64,000 nucleotides of DNA from Fictibacillus aquaticus (lineage in GTDB: Bacteria; Bacillota; Bacilli; Bacillales; Fictibacillaceae), in contig NZ_NOII01000001.1 of the NCBI RefSeq assembly GCF_002245695.1, positions 1,302,001 to 1,366,000 of the forward strand, in the 5' to 3' direction. The translations under genes were made by a program, and so were the position numbers. Of the stretch, positions 63,769-64,000 are shown piece by piece. The notes under the pieces were generated by a model. It was not told where the DNA came from, did no database searches, and saw only the letters and a list, made by a program, of their open reading frames with translations. How positions within the stretch are numbered: the stretch's first letter is position 1; every line of letters starts with the position of its first letter.

Positions 63769-64000
63769 ATGACAGAGCCAGCGTTCACTCAGCAGCAAGA
63801 ACAGCCTGCCTCATTATTTAAGCAAAGGTCTTTCCTTTATATTTGGGCCATGACATTCTGTGCCTCATTTTCTATTGCGATCTTTTTGTTCTCGCAATCC
63901 TGGTATGTCGTAAAAACACTCAATCAGGAGGCTGCCCTCGGTGCTGTGCTGATCGCGACGAACATTCCACGCCTTCTTTTCATGGCACTTGGCGGCGTAC
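63769..64000 (+). CDS. MFS transporter, truncated by the window end
   Basis: The first 77 codons are present, starting at ATG 63769. A hydrophilic N terminus (MTEPAFTQQQ) is followed by two membrane helices (YIWAMTFCASFSIAIFLFS and AVLIATNIPRLLFMALGG). The pattern R-LLFMALGG-V at the end of helix 2 is typical of MFS exporters of the enterobactin-exporter type. It follows the ArsR-type gene by 6 nt in the same operon. The rest lies outside the window. Confidence 0.75.
   Translation, partial: MTEPAFTQQQEQPASLFKQRSFLYIWAMTFCASFSIAIFLFSQSWYVVKTLNQEAALGAVLIATNIPRLLFMALGGV

Overview
This window looks like chromosomal DNA of an endospore-forming, low-GC Gram-positive bacterium of the Bacillaceae. 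Evidence: strong AGGAGG-type ribosome sites, GTG/TTG starts, hairpin-plus-T-run terminators, SpoIIP, a YtvI-like protein, a GerAB-type protein, an RsbR-type stressosome protein, and B. subtilis-like gene sets (hut, csoR-copA-copZ, ktrAB, pxp/kip, moxR-DUF58). The genus cannot be proved from sequence alone; Fictibacillus or a close relative is a guess. No rRNA, tRNA, CRISPR array, transposase or prophage block was found.

Layout. 0.1-8.3 kb: three-PAS sporulation-type histidine kinase, HU protein, DinB/SDR pair, and an SNF2 helicase with its partner gene. 8.4-18.1 kb: small holin-like protein, Na+/H+ antiporter, secreted 3D-domain protein, moxR-DUF58-DUF4129 operon, ATP-grasp enzyme, AlkA-type glycosylase with a YtzI-like protein, RsbR-type protein. 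18.1-31 kb: flavin reductases, a sugar ABC importer without ATPase, 5-oxoprolinase operon pxpB-pxpC-pxpA with an NRAMP-like transporter, and NADH oxidase under two Rex-type operators. 31-41 kb: Pro-Tyr repeat protein, WrbA, copper operon csoR-copA-copZ, TVP38 and DUF418 membrane proteins, GDSL hydrolase with an ABC exporter, TerC. 41-47 kb: cysteine-rich peptide, BrkB, YtvI, an acyltransferase, a small unknown protein, and a secreted subtilisin. 48-54 kb: complete histidine-utilisation operon hutP-hutH-hutU-hutI-hutG with a HutP antitermination leader. 54.7-64 kb: GerAB-type permease, ktrA-ktrB behind a c-di-AMP (ydaO/yuaA) riboswitch, UppP, cardiolipin synthase, SpoIIP, and an ArsR-type regulator followed by an MFS gene cut by the window end.

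The least explained structure is in the DNA between genes. One family of hairpins has arms GGGGT(A/C)CGGTAC, with compensating base changes between arms and unrelated loops (five full copies, plus one arm inside the copA coding sequence). The second family is a GC-rich imperfect palindrome of about 130 bp with conserved ends, internal-deletion forms, a remnant, and one copy carrying a second palindrome nested inside it.

Regulation is unusually readable. Promoters with 17-nt spacers are visible for azoR, nox, csoR, hutP, ktrA and the ArsR-type gene, most with a matching operator or leader: Rex-type sites at nox, a CsoR-type palindrome at csoR, cre sites at hut and the sugar importer, and the c-di-AMP aptamer at ktr.
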